Below are positions 1-8,446 of a DNA stretch of 64,000 nucleotides, piece after piece (positions within the stretch are counted from its first letter, which is position 1; every line of letters begins with the position of its first letter). The DNA lies in contig CBDFGK010000003.1 in the NCBI GenBank assembly GCA_965247075.1, forward strand, positions 744,001 through 808,000, in the 5' to 3' direction. The position numbers and the translations under genes were made by a program. Under the pieces are notes generated by a model. The model searched no databases and was not told the DNA's origin. It worked only from the letters and a program-made list of their open reading frames with translations. The DNA is from CBDFGK01 sp965247075 (GTDB lineage Bacteria > Pseudomonadota > Gammaproteobacteria > Pseudomonadales > Halieaceae).

Positions 1-243
1 AATTGTTAGCGGTAATACATCGACATTGGCTTCGACAAGAAACTCGTACAGGGCATACTGCTGTTTATAGGTTGGAAATCCACCGCGGGGCTGAACCAGC
101 ATCTTGCTTTTTTTACGGAAGTGATGAGAGATGAACAGGTTTTTACTGGCATTACTTACGAACTCAGCCACCTCGGCAAAGTCAAAGGTATCAACATACT
201 CATTGCTGAGAATTATTTCTCTTTCCTCTTGCAACAAACTCAT
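1..243 (-). CDS. glmE: Glutamate (methylaspartate) mutase epsilon chain, N-terminal part
   Basis: Only about 80 N-terminal residues lie in the window; the gene runs off the left edge. The segment LVQPRGGFPTYKQQYALYEF followed by a DVLPLTI stretch resembles the early part of the catalytic subunit of coenzyme B12 glutamate mutase (family consensus MAQPRAGV...FLPSTID). This subunit forms the barrel that binds substrate and works with the small B12-binding sigma subunit to interconvert L-glutamate and 3-methylaspartate. The ATG (243-241) shares one base with the TAA of the upstream sigma-subunit gene (TAATG), so the two are almost certainly translated from one mRNA. The assignment rests on partial similarity plus the neighbour. 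A divergent mutase acting on another substrate is possible. Confidence 0.7.
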   Translation of the reverse strand, partial: MSLLQEEREIILSNEYVDTFDFAEVAEFVSNASKNLFISHHFRKKSKMLVQPRGGFPTYKQQYALYEFLVEANVDVLPLTI

Positions 244-653
244 TATTTACTTCGCTCTTCTATAAACGCTGCCAGCAGATCAAGTCCGGTATTCAAGTCC
301 ATCTGGTGGCAAACCAGGTCAAAGCCATATTTTTTGTATCTCGCCACAATGTCCTCAGTATTGCCGCTGCCAACCACCAGGTTGCCGCCTATCATCATGA
401 TCAGATCGTCCAGGCCTTTGTATTTGGCTTTAAGCAGCTTGACCTCCCGGCCCCACCCTTCTGCTTCACCATTCAGCGACGAAATCATCAGGACCTCGGC
501 GCCGGTCTCCACGGCTGCATCGAAGAATTCCTCCAGGTGCGTATTCACACCCAAATTAAACACCTCATACCCCCGGGCCTGCAGGGACAGATCAATGAGT
601 CTATTGGCGACCACGTGGATATCATTGCCCACGACGCCTGTTACTACTTTCAT
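243..653 (-). CDS. glmS: Glutamate mutase sigma subunit, B12-binding
   Basis: A 136-aa protein with the layout of a stand-alone cobalamin-binding domain, the usual length for GlmS. It shows VVGNDIHVVANRL (Asp11 and His13 form the DxH motif; the His would ligate cobalt from below), MISSLNG (S-x-L motif) and MMIGGNLVVG (the GG motif that holds the nucleotide tail). In the family the first motif is DxHxxG; here the last position is Ala16. The protein delivers adenosylcobalamin to the catalytic subunit encoded immediately downstream with a one-base overlap. ATG at 653 is the natural start. Nothing recognisable lies between 654 and the IS end at 671. Confidence 0.85.
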   Translation of the reverse strand: MKVVTGVVGNDIHVVANRLIDLSLQARGYEVFNLGVNTHLEEFFDAAVETGAEVLMISSLNGEAEGWGREVKLLKAKYKGLDDLIMMIGGNLVVGSGNTEDIVARYKKYGFDLVCHQMDLNTGLDLLAAFIEERSK

Positions 654-1510
654 ATGTTTTCACGTCTAACTAGTGCGCATCCATAAACTCTCAATCCATT
701 GAAATATAAGGAAATTTATTCGCAAGGCATTAAAAAATCCTCTTGAATTTGTTAAGCTAAAGGTGCGAACAAAAACAAAACAACCAAGAGGATTCAGCAT
801 GCGAGAAACCCGCGTAGCTCAGGCAAGTATATTTGAAAACTACTCAGAACACGAATTTGGAACCCGACTCAGATCACTGTCAAACCTCCTGGATAAGCAC
901 CCGGAAATACTGGCCTTGATCGCCAATGATTTGGTGAGCCAATCGGCAACAAAGGTGGGACGAATAGGCTTCAGTGTTGAAAGTATTTTTCGATGCCTGT
1001 TATTGAAACAACAATTGCGTATTAGCTACGAGCAACTGGCGTTCCATTTGTCAGATTCGATGACCTACCGAACGTTCGCAAGACTGCCGAATCATTTGAC
1101 ACCCAGTCGGTCAGGATTGCAGTCAACGATACGAAGTATCAAACCGGAGACCTTGGAAAAGGTGCATGAGATCCTATCGGACAACTGGCTGAAAGAAGGT
1201 ATTTTGTCGAGGGATAAATTACGCATCGATAGTACGGTTGTTGCCAGTAATATTGCGCCGCCCAGTGACAGCCAACTATTGAATGATGGCGTTCGGGTGC
1301 TAAGCCGATTGTTGGCGAAAAGTAAAAATGTAACGGGAGTAAAAAATCGATTTACAGATCAGAGGAAGTTATCAAAATCACTGGCATTCCAGATTTTTAA
1401 CGCAAAAAATACTGGAAAAGAAGCGCTTTATCCAAAATTATGGCTATATCCGGATCTCCCAACCAATGAAATACGATCCTGATGCTGTTTTATAGAGATT
1501 AGGACCTTAC

Positions 1511-2755
1511 TCACAGTGTACGTAAATCGCTGGGAATATGCGCAGGAATATCGAGGTCGCCAACGGTCAGGTAAATCATGTCGGCGAAGTTGTGCAGGTT
1601 ACGATATCCAGACGCTCGGTTCTTGACGATTTTGACAATGCGGTTCAGGCCTTCACCGACGGCATTGGTCAGGTTTCTATCGGTGAACGCGACGATGTTA
1701 TCAAAGTGATTTCGCACCGTGGTGACAAATTGGCGCAACGAGGGGATACGGCTACGCAGGGCGGTGGTCATCCAGCGTTTCAGGAACTTCTCAGCTGAGC
1801 CACGATAACGGTAATTCCAGATGTGTTCGAACTCGTCCTTGAGCACCCAGGCTCGGTGGATACGCCGATTGGAGTTGCGCAAGCTATTGAGGAATCGAGA
1901 CTGTCTCTTGGTGCGATGGCTCGAGTGCATGCTGAGCAGCCATCGCAGGCCCTTGATCGCCTTGCGCCCCCCGGTATCGAGGGCACGCCACTCGTCCTTG
2001 CGCACCTCATCCACAGCCTGGTTCAGCGCCTTGACGACATGGAAGCGGTCGATGATGAGCGTGGCGTTGGGGCAGTGATGTTCAATGGCCCCGGTATAGG
2101 CGCGACTCATGTCACAACTGGCCCACAGGATGCGTGCTTTCTGCCCCTTGCTCAGGTGTTCGTTGAAGAAGCGGTCAATGGTCTCGCGGCCTTTTCCCAG
2201 GCCCACCCACAAGATACGAGAGCGGTCCAGATCATAGACGAGTGTGGCGAATTTGCGGCCCTTCAAGAAGGAAATCTCGTCGACGCCGAGAGTGACCAGG
2301 CCACGGATTTTATGGCCGTGGCGCACCCGCGTGATGATCCGGTGCAGCAGGTCGGACAGGGTGGAGGAAGGCATCACCAGAATCTCGGCGGCGGCCTTCT
2401 GGGTCATGATCTGGCACAGGGAGCAGATCCGCCACTCCAGTCGGTAGGTGATACGTGAATAGGCTGGCGCCCAGGGGATCGTCTCCTGCACCCGCCCGTG
2501 CGTTGGGCAGCAGATCTCCTTTGGGGCATACCAGAGCAAGACCTTCATCCCCATGAGTGTGAGATCCTCCCACCGGCGCAGCTCGGTCGTATGACGCACA
2601 ATCCGGCAGCGCCGTTCACATTCGGGGCAGCGGCAGCCATTCTTGTAGGGCTTGACCGCCAGATGCAGTTCCTTGTTGCGGTTTTTGAACCAGAACTGGG
2701 TGATTTTCATACCTTTGAGGCGTAATATCTTATACAGCAACTTCAGGTTGCTCAC
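1511..2755 (-). CDS. ISL3-family transposase, copy A
   Basis: A 414-aa DDE transposase with a GTG start and an AAGGAG ribosome site just upstream. The N terminus has the ISL3 zinc-binding domain, with CRCPECERRC near residues 41-50 and a second CC/H cluster (EICCPTHGR) near 80. The catalytic core contains GVDEISFLKGRKFATLVYDL and later IDRFHVVKALNQ. The C terminus keeps the AVGEGLNRIVKIVKNRASGY helix typical of the family. The gene is intact and differs from copy B by one residue that I see (His versus Tyr in VRN(H/Y)FDN). It should be able to mobilise both copies. Confidence 0.93.
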   Translation of the reverse strand: MSNLKLLYKILRLKGMKITQFWFKNRNKELHLAVKPYKNGCRCPECERRCRIVRHTTELRRWEDLTLMGMKVLLWYAPKEICCPTHGRVQETIPWAPAYSRITYRLEWRICSLCQIMTQKAAAEILVMPSSTLSDLLHRIITRVRHGHKIRGLVTLGVDEISFLKGRKFATLVYDLDRSRILWVGLGKGRETIDRFFNEHLSKGQKARILWASCDMSRAYTGAIEHHCPNATLIIDRFHVVKALNQAVDEVRKDEWRALDTGGRKAIKGLRWLLSMHSSHRTKRQSRFLNSLRNSNRRIHRAWVLKDEFEHIWNYRYRGSAEKFLKRWMTTALRSRIPSLRQFVTTVRNHFDNIVAFTDRNLTNAVGEGLNRIVKIVKNRASGYRNLHNFADMIYLTVGDLDIPAHIPSDLRTL

Positions 2756-2864
2756 GGGCTTCTCCTTTTTGTTGACGGTAATCTACAGAGGGGATGAAGC
2801 CCGTGTTTACGTGTGAATTCAAGTCATTGCATCAACATGAAATGATGGGGAAGTTCGGGTCCTC

Positions 2865-3012
2865 GGGGATAACTGTGGGTAAAAGAACCCCGACATCTGT
2901 CAGCCGGACTCCGTGTGGACAGGCCGTGGATTTCACCCCGCCATCCCTGGCGAGGTGATCATGTGGATAACCCGTGGAATGTTCGTGCCTCACATACCAC
3001 CGGTTACCCACA
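2865..3012. promoter_or_regulatory. DnaA-box-like cluster in the ISL3 leader (copy A)
   Basis: The leader between the transposase start and the outer end contains several 9-mers close to the DnaA consensus TTATNCACA. They are TTATCCACA (perfect, minus strand, 2970-2962), TTACCCACA (minus, 2882-2874), TTACCCACA (plus, 3004-3012) and a weaker TTATCCCC (minus, 2872-2865). The same set occurs in copy B; its perfect box is at 37375-37383. Function is inferred only: such boxes could tie transposase expression or transposition to replication, as a DnaA box does at the outside end of IS50. Confidence 0.5.
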
Positions 3013-4152
3013 CTAACCCACCGCCTGCCCACACTACGCCGGGGAAAGTCCAGGGGTATTCGGATAGTTTTTCAATAACAGAATTTTTTCAAAAAACTCG
3101 TTGGGAAACCCGGATAGACCCAAAATTATTGAAATGTGTCCGAGTTGTACTTAGACAAGTCGATAGAAGCCTGGAGAAAATCAAGGCGGGCGCCCCTGAC
3201 TCTGACCAAAAGAAAAAATGGCTCGATCAAGTGGAGCGGTATCGGGATTTAACACTCAAAGTCATCCATCAAACAGAGCGCCGTGTCATTCGAAAAGAGA
3301 GCGTTCACTCATCAGAAAAAATTGTCAGTTTATTCGAGTCGCACACTGACATTATCGTTAAAGGATTTCGAGACGTTCAGTATGGCCATAAGATTAATAT
3401 AAGCAGTGAGGAAAGTGGATTCATCACCTACCTCTCCATTGAAAAAGGGAATCCATCGGATACGGACCTGTTCATTCCAGTACTCGATTTCCACCAGTCA
3501 AAACTGGGTCGTCTTCCCGGTTCGGTAGTCGCTGATGGCGGCTATGCCAGCCAAGCAAATGTGACAGAAGGCAGAGGCCTCGGAGTGAAGCGAGTCGTCT
3601 TCCATAAGCCGGTTGGCCTATCGCTTCGGGCAATGGGCGTGCAATCAAAAACCTTTGATCGATTACGTCATTTCAGGGCAGGCGTAGAAGGAAATATTTC
3701 GGAATTAAAAAGGGCTTTTGGTGCAACGAAGGCCACTTGGAAGGGGTTGGATGGGTTCAAGGCTTATGTTTGGTCCTCGGTTCTCAGCTATAATCTGATG
3801 CGTTTGGCACGGCTCGACTCCAGCTAGCACAATGGTTGGCCCTGAGAGCCAAATATCTGTACGCTTTTGGGTTGTGCAGCGGTAATCTGTGGCATAAATC
3901 CAGGGTAAGGGGCCCTAATGTGACTGTACCGGTCGATTTATGGCCGCTCATAAGCCCGGAGAGTTGTGGCCTGGGACACTCACGGTTAGAACAGGGCGTT
4001 TTTCAAAAAAACAGTCGTTTATGGATGGGCACTAACTATGCACACACCCGGATTTTCCGGTTGTGCGGAAACGGCAAGGATATCAAATCTTTATGTAGGA
4101 ACGGGGTTCCGATGCTAGAATTCTGCCCAAACCGGTGGATGGTATGGCTGCT

Positions 4153-4638
4153 ATGACTTTTTTTACCGCAGATATCTGTGACGAGCACAGTGAAAGCGTC
4201 AGTATACTGGGATCCGGGTACCAAAATTATGGAGGTGCAGCCAAATGCCAGGGCCAGGTGATCACCATAAAATTGGACAAAAACAATTCTGACCTCATAG
4301 CGCTACTCAGAGACGTCGATGGCGCGGGGAAAGTCGTCGTTGTCGACGTTGATGCAGCCTTTTTTGCCGTGGTTGGCGAAAACCTGATGAAGTTTGCACA
4401 CCAGAACCACTATGCCGGCATCATCGTCAATGGCTATATCAGGGACACCGCCCAGATCAAAGACATTCCCGTTGCTTTATATGCCCTGGGCACTTGTCCG
4501 CGCAAGTATATTCCCGTCACCAGCGGCGAAAAAGACCTGTCCTTGTCTTTTGGCAATGTCGAATTCAACAGCGGTGACTACCTCTATGCCGACAGCGATG
4601 GGGTGATTGTGACGGCTCAACCCTTGGTCGAGATATAG
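4153..4638 (+). CDS. RraA-like / 4-hydroxy-4-methyl-2-oxoglutarate aldolase family protein
   Basis: From ATG 4153 the protein has 161 residues, the usual RraA length, and runs colinear with E. coli RraA: an N-terminal ADICDEH, then GGAAKCQGQVITIK, VVVVDVDAAFF, and a C-terminal FNSGDYLYADSDGVIV. E. coli RraA inhibits RNase E, while related enzymes are metal-dependent aldolases or decarboxylases. The aldolase subgroup needs an Arg-Asp pair in the loop after the fourth strand, and this protein has NGYIRD at that place, which favours an enzymatic role over RNase E binding. The 3' end overlaps the convergent oxidoreductase gene by 22 bp. An upstream in-frame ATG at 4135 is possible but would add residues not seen in the family. 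Confidence 0.7.
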   Translation: MTFFTADICDEHSESVSILGSGYQNYGGAAKCQGQVITIKLDKNNSDLIALLRDVDGAGKVVVVDVDAAFFAVVGENLMKFAHQNHYAGIIVNGYIRDTAQIKDIPVALYALGTCPRKYIPVTSGEKDLSLSFGNVEFNSGDYLYADSDGVIVTAQPLVEI

Positions 4639-6737
4639 GGGACTGACACCTCAACGGGTACCCCGTTAACAGCGGCGTTGCCCGACAGGGCATCCAATGC
4701 CAGTTCATCGGTGATGTCATTACAGCTGACGCCGGCATTGGCGCTGGCAATATCCATCTGTATGCCAGCGCGGTTGTGTCCATAGCCGTGGGGAATACTC
4801 ACCACGCCGGGCATGATGTCCTCGCTGGCCTGGGCAACAATACTCACTTCTCCGGCGCGGGAGCGCACGGTGACCAGGCCGGCGTCCGCTATACCCCGTG
4901 ACGCCATATCGTCAGGGTGCATCATCACCGTACAGCGATCCTTGCCCTTCACCAGCCGGTGGTAGTTATGCATCCAGGAATTACAGTCGCGCACGTGGCG
5001 TCTACCGATCAGCCGTAAGCTGTCATTGGCCACTGACATGGAATCCCACAACCTGGCGATATCGGCCAGCGGTTGCTCGGTATCACACTGAATCTTTTTC
5101 TCCGGTGTAAACAGCCGCTCGGGTAGCTGCGGCTGCAGTGGCCCCAGGTCAATACCGGAAGGGCTTTCAGCCAGTGTCTTCAGGCTGAGCTGGTGATCTT
5201 TGTATGCCGTATTCGCCTGCAGGCCCATATTGATCAATTCATGGGGTGGGGGTGTTGCGCGTGATTTCTTGCCCAGCTTTGCCGCGAAGCGCTGGCCCAG
5301 GGCATTAAATATCTCCCAATCGTGCAGGGCGCCTTCGGGTTTTTCAAATACCGGCTCATTCATGCGCGTGGTGTTGCGTATGGAATTGACATGAAAGCCG
5401 ATGTCGTAATGGTCGTGCTCCAGCGCTGAGGTGGGCGGCAAAATGATAGTGGCGTGGCGGGTGGTCTCGTTGATATAGGGGTCCAGCGACACCATAAAAT
5501 CCAGGCTTTCCAGCGCGCTGTCGAGCCGGCGACCATTGGGCGTGGAGAGCACCGGGTTGCCGGCACCGGTAAACAGGGCTTTGATCTGGTCTGCACCGGG
5601 CGTGGTGATTTCTTCGGCCAACGCGGCGGCGGGCAGTTCTCTGTCAAACTCCGGTAAGCCGCGCACGCGGCTGTGGTGACGGGCAAAGCCACCGCGGCCG
5701 GTGTTGCCTACGTTATCAAAGGCCGGGCGCGTAAACAGGGAGCCACCGGGTTTGTCGAGATTGCCGGTGGCGATATTGATGATTTGAATGGCCCATTGGC
5801 ACAGGGTGTCAAACTCCTGGGTGGATACGCCCATGCGACGGTAACAGATGCCCGCCTGGGCAGCGGCCATGTCCCTGGCCATGGTTTTAATAGCCTCTGC
5901 GTCGATACCGCAGTGGCCCGCTACCGCCTCCGGCGTGAACTGGCTGCCGGCGGCTTGTACCGCATCCAGGCCACTTACAAACTCGGTGAGCTTGCCCGGG
6001 TCGACTAAATTCTCGGCGAACAGGGTGTAGAGTATGGCCAGCAGCAAGGTGGCGTCGGTGCCGGGAGTTATAAAGTGGTGCTCACTGGCCAGTTCGGCGG
6101 TTTCGGTTTTGCGTGGGTCGATGACGACCAGCTTGCCGCCGCGCTTTTTGAAATCCTTAATGCGTTTTTTGACATCCGGTACCGTCCAGATGCTGCCATT
6201 GGAGGCGATCGGGTTGGCGCCCAACATCAGGAAGTAATCGCTGCGGTCGATGTCGGGGATCGGAAACATTAACTTGTGACCATACAGCCACATGGATACC
6301 AGGTGATGGGGCAGTTGATCTACCGAGGTGGCCGAAAAGCGATTGTTGCTGCGGATATGGGTAAACAGTGCCGACTGGTGGGTCATCATGCCGTAGTTGT
6401 GCACCGACGGATTACCCATATAAATGCCGATGGCATTGACGCCATGGCGTTCGTAGATATGTGCCAGCTCGCTGGCCGTGGCGTCCAGCGCCTCGTCCCA
6501 GCTGATTTCCTGCCAGCCAATACTGCCGTCTTCGTTGGCGATACGCTTAACCGGCTGGCGCAGTCGGTCCGGGTCGGTGTGTACATCCTGCAAGGCCACT
6601 GCCTTGGGGCAGATATGGCCGCGGGAGAGCGGGTCGTTCCTGTCGCCCTTGATGGACACGATGTTGCCATCTTCAACTTTTATCTCCAGGCCGCAGATGG
6701 CCTCACACAAATGACAGGCCCGGTAGTGTGTTTTCAT
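4617..6737 (-). CDS. Molybdopterin-dependent oxidoreductase (formate dehydrogenase/BisC-like)
   Basis: About 706 residues from ATG 6737, which overlaps the stop of the upstream alcohol dehydrogenase as ATGA. The N terminus has the iron-sulfur motif of the family, with Cys8, Cys11, Cys15 and Cys43 (ACHLCEAICGLE ... GHICPKA), so a [4Fe-4S] cluster is expected. Molybdopterin contacts appear as MLGANPIASNGS, VVIDPRKTETAE and VSIPHGYGHNRAG near the C terminus. There is no signal peptide and no twin-arginine motif, so it is probably cytoplasmic. I find no Cys at the usual metal-ligand place; the SATSVDQLPHH segment offers Ser or Asp instead. The substrate cannot be read from the sequence. Tight coupling to the dehydrogenase suggests a shared aldehyde or carboxylate pathway. 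Confidence 0.85.
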   Translation of the reverse strand: MKTHYRACHLCEAICGLEIKVEDGNIVSIKGDRNDPLSRGHICPKAVALQDVHTDPDRLRQPVKRIANEDGSIGWQEISWDEALDATASELAHIYERHGVNAIGIYMGNPSVHNYGMMTHQSALFTHIRSNNRFSATSVDQLPHHLVSMWLYGHKLMFPIPDIDRSDYFLMLGANPIASNGSIWTVPDVKKRIKDFKKRGGKLVVIDPRKTETAELASEHHFITPGTDATLLLAILYTLFAENLVDPGKLTEFVSGLDAVQAAGSQFTPEAVAGHCGIDAEAIKTMARDMAAAQAGICYRRMGVSTQEFDTLCQWAIQIINIATGNLDKPGGSLFTRPAFDNVGNTGRGGFARHHSRVRGLPEFDRELPAAALAEEITTPGADQIKALFTGAGNPVLSTPNGRRLDSALESLDFMVSLDPYINETTRHATIILPPTSALEHDHYDIGFHVNSIRNTTRMNEPVFEKPEGALHDWEIFNALGQRFAAKLGKKSRATPPPHELINMGLQANTAYKDHQLSLKTLAESPSGIDLGPLQPQLPERLFTPEKKIQCDTEQPLADIARLWDSMSVANDSLRLIGRRHVRDCNSWMHNYHRLVKGKDRCTVMMHPDDMASRGIADAGLVTVRSRAGEVSIVAQASEDIMPGVVSIPHGYGHNRAGIQMDIASANAGVSCNDITDELALDALSGNAAVNGVPVEVSVPYISTKG

Positions 6738-7939
6738 ACGCTGCGCAGCCCCCGTACCAGGTTGACGCACTCCTCTCGCTCGATGAAGCGTGGTACCGGG
6801 TAGCCGTTACCCTCCTTGAGCGCGGCATCGACAATCTCGTCAATATCCTCTGCCTTGATGACGTCGGTAGTTTTGGGGATGCCGATCTCGGCATTGAGTG
6901 CCCAGATTTTATCGATGAGTTTTTGTGCCAGCGCCGACTCGGATTCCGATTCCTCACCGAGACCGGTATAAACCGCCAGTTCTGCCAGGCGTTTGGAGGC
7001 AGAATCCTTGAGCAACTCCAATACATGCGGCAATACCATGGCATTGCCCAGTCCGTGTGGAACGCTATAGTGACCGCCCAATTGGTGCGAGACGGCGTGT
7101 ACGTAACCCACCAGGCAGGTGGTGAAAGCCAGGCCCGCGTAGTAAGACGCCAGTGCCATGGCTTCGCGCGCTTCCAGGTCGTCACCATTGCTGCAGACGC
7201 GGCCGATATTGTCGAAGATCAGTTTGGTGGCGGTGCGCCCGTAGGCCAGACACTCCTCGGTATCCCAGGTATTGGTGTAGGACTCGATGGCGTGGGTGAG
7301 TGCATCCATGCCGGTTGCCGCAGTGATAGGGGCGGGCAGTCCACGCATTATTTCTGCATCCAGGGCGGCGGCGGTGGGGATAATTCTAGGGTCGGCCACT
7401 ACCAGTTTGGCGTGGGTCTCATTGTCGGAAACAATGGCTGCAACGGTTACTTCTGAGCCCGTGCCGGCGGTGGTCGGTACGGCAAACAGGGGCAGGGTGG
7501 CCACCTTGCTCTTGTTGAGCCCTACACATTTCAGGGCGCTAAGTCCGCTGGAGGCAGCCATGGCGATAATCTTGGCGGAATCGATAGAGGAGCCTCCGCC
7601 AAAGGCCAGTACGGAATCGCACTGGTGCTGCTTCAGGTGGGCGATGCCGTTGTCGACCACCTGCAGGGTCGGATCGGGCATGACACCGTCAAACACATGG
7701 GTATTGACGCCGAGTTCCTGCAGCCTGGCAATGGCCGGATTGAGCACACCCAGTTCCAGCAGAGGCTGGTCGGTGACGATAAGTAAATTCTTAAAGCCGA
7801 ATTGGGCGATGGTATTGCACAACTCCAGGGTCGAATTTCTACCCACGTAGATGGCGGGTCGCGGTTGGGGGGTCATAACTACCCGCTTCTTGAGACTCAG
7901 CAAGGCCTGGTAACCCCATACCTTGTAAAATACGGGCAT
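6734..7939 (-). CDS. Iron-containing alcohol dehydrogenase (group III)
   Basis: A 401-aa cytoplasmic NAD(P)-dependent dehydrogenase. It has the nucleotide-binding GGGSSIDSAK near residue 113 and AVPTTAGTGSEVT near 155. The metal-site segment contains GMDALTHAIESYT and HAVSHQLGGHYSVPHGLGNA, whose histidines are the usual iron ligands. An AGAGGA ribosome site precedes ATG 7939. The first ~28 residues extend beyond the family core (which begins near RPAIYVG), so a start at the internal Met22 is conceivable. The TGA overlaps the ATG of the molybdopterin oxidoreductase, so the two form an operon. Confidence 0.88.
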   Translation of the reverse strand: MPVFYKVWGYQALLSLKKRVVMTPQPRPAIYVGRNSTLELCNTIAQFGFKNLLIVTDQPLLELGVLNPAIARLQELGVNTHVFDGVMPDPTLQVVDNGIAHLKQHQCDSVLAFGGGSSIDSAKIIAMAASSGLSALKCVGLNKSKVATLPLFAVPTTAGTGSEVTVAAIVSDNETHAKLVVADPRIIPTAAALDAEIMRGLPAPITAATGMDALTHAIESYTNTWDTEECLAYGRTATKLIFDNIGRVCSNGDDLEAREAMALASYYAGLAFTTCLVGYVHAVSHQLGGHYSVPHGLGNAMVLPHVLELLKDSASKRLAELAVYTGLGEESESESALAQKLIDKIWALNAEIGIPKTTDVIKAEDIDEIVDAALKEGNGYPVPRFIEREECVNLVRGLRSV

Positions 7940-8028
7940 TGTTATTCCTCTGACAGCTTCAAAGTGGAGGGAAAGTCTCGCGCACTCCCGCTAATATGTA
8001 AACCGCAGCGCGGGCAGGCCTGTACATG

Positions 8029-8205
8029 GTGGTGGGCTTGATGGAACAGGCGGAGACAATCGCACCTATCGACCTGGCCATTTCCAACGCCGGCAATAAC
8101 ATGCCCGGCGATTATCTGGAGATGGAAGCCGGCTATTTTGACCAGTGTTACCGGGTGGGTTTGTTTGGGGGCTTTCTGTTTAGTCGCGAGGCGCTGCTCT
8201 GGCGA
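8029..8205 (+). pseudogene. Remnant of a short-chain dehydrogenase
   Basis: A short open stretch encodes LAISNAGNNMPGDYLEME followed by a segment like the middle of an SDR protein (the NAG motif and the helix leading to the catalytic Ser). No cofactor-binding start and no YxxxK follow. The surrounding 7940-8446 interval also holds, on the minus strand around 8215-8300, a protein-like fragment (FWGLETNFGSYLGGVPTL) without start or end that I could not place. The interval reads as decayed genes. Confidence 0.5.
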
Positions 8206-8446
8206 GAGCATCGAGCGTCGGCACGCCGCCGAGGTAGCTGCCAAAATTGGTTTCCAGCCCCCAGAAGGCGAGCAAACAACGACCGGGCACACCGTAGCGT
8301 CGGTCAGTTGTTCAAGAAATTCCCGGTGGTGGGCGTAGATGCCTGAAACTCAATTGGCCCGAGCGTGGTGGCTACGCTCAGAGCGGCTGCGAATGGATCA
8401 ATGTGCTATATAGAGTCTTCTGGACATTAATCATGGTTATTTTGAA

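Larger units (their letters stand above)
1442..3121 (-). mobile_element. ISL3-family insertion sequence, copy A (1680 bp)
   Basis: The element is bounded by a perfect 8-bp duplication AAAATTAT (1434-1441 and 3122-3129), the size expected for ISL3. The terminal inverted repeats begin GGCTATATCCGG on the left and GGGTCTATCCGG on the right and match at about 18 of 22 positions. It carries one transposase on the minus strand and a 366-bp leader. A second copy of identical length lies inverted at 37224-38903; I noticed only two base differences between them. Confidence 0.95.
799..3827 (+). pseudogene. ISNCY-family transposase gene interrupted by ISL3 copy A
   Basis: The gene starts at ATG 799, preceded by AAGAGG. 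The 5' part runs to 1441 and the 3' part resumes at 3130. Removing 1442-3129 (the guest plus one copy of the AAAATTAT duplication) restores one continuous frame of about 446 codons, reading ...ALYPKLLKCVRVV across the scar. The N-terminal half carries FRCLLLKQQLRISYEQLAFH, typical of ISNCY-like transposases. The C-terminal half carries GSVVADGGYASQ and FRAGVEGNISELKRAFGA, containing the later acidic residues of a DDE nuclease. Neither half is likely to be active alone. The frame is undamaged apart from the insertion, so the disruption is recent. Confidence 0.85.
671..4034 (+). mobile_element. ISNCY-type insertion sequence, split by an ISL3 element
   Basis: Near-matching inverted ends flank the element: TAGTGCGCATCCATAAAC at 671-688 and the complement of TAGTGCCCATCCATAAAC ending at 4034. 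Inside lies one transposase gene cut in two by ISL3 copy A; without the guest the element would be about 1.68 kb. About 200 bp after the transposase (3828-4034) holds no gene. I see no convincing target duplication outside the ends (at most AC on each side), so the exact ends could be off by a few bases. Confidence 0.7.

Noticed and set aside
2832..3032. Small open frames in the ISL3 leader
   Set aside because: They are present in both copies only because the DNA is identical, have no protein-like composition, and overlap the DnaA-box motifs and IS end.
7942..8292. Minus-strand frame of 116 codons upstream of the alcohol dehydrogenase
   Set aside because: It contains no coherent domain. Only a short part in a different frame looks protein-like, so the region is treated as decayed.
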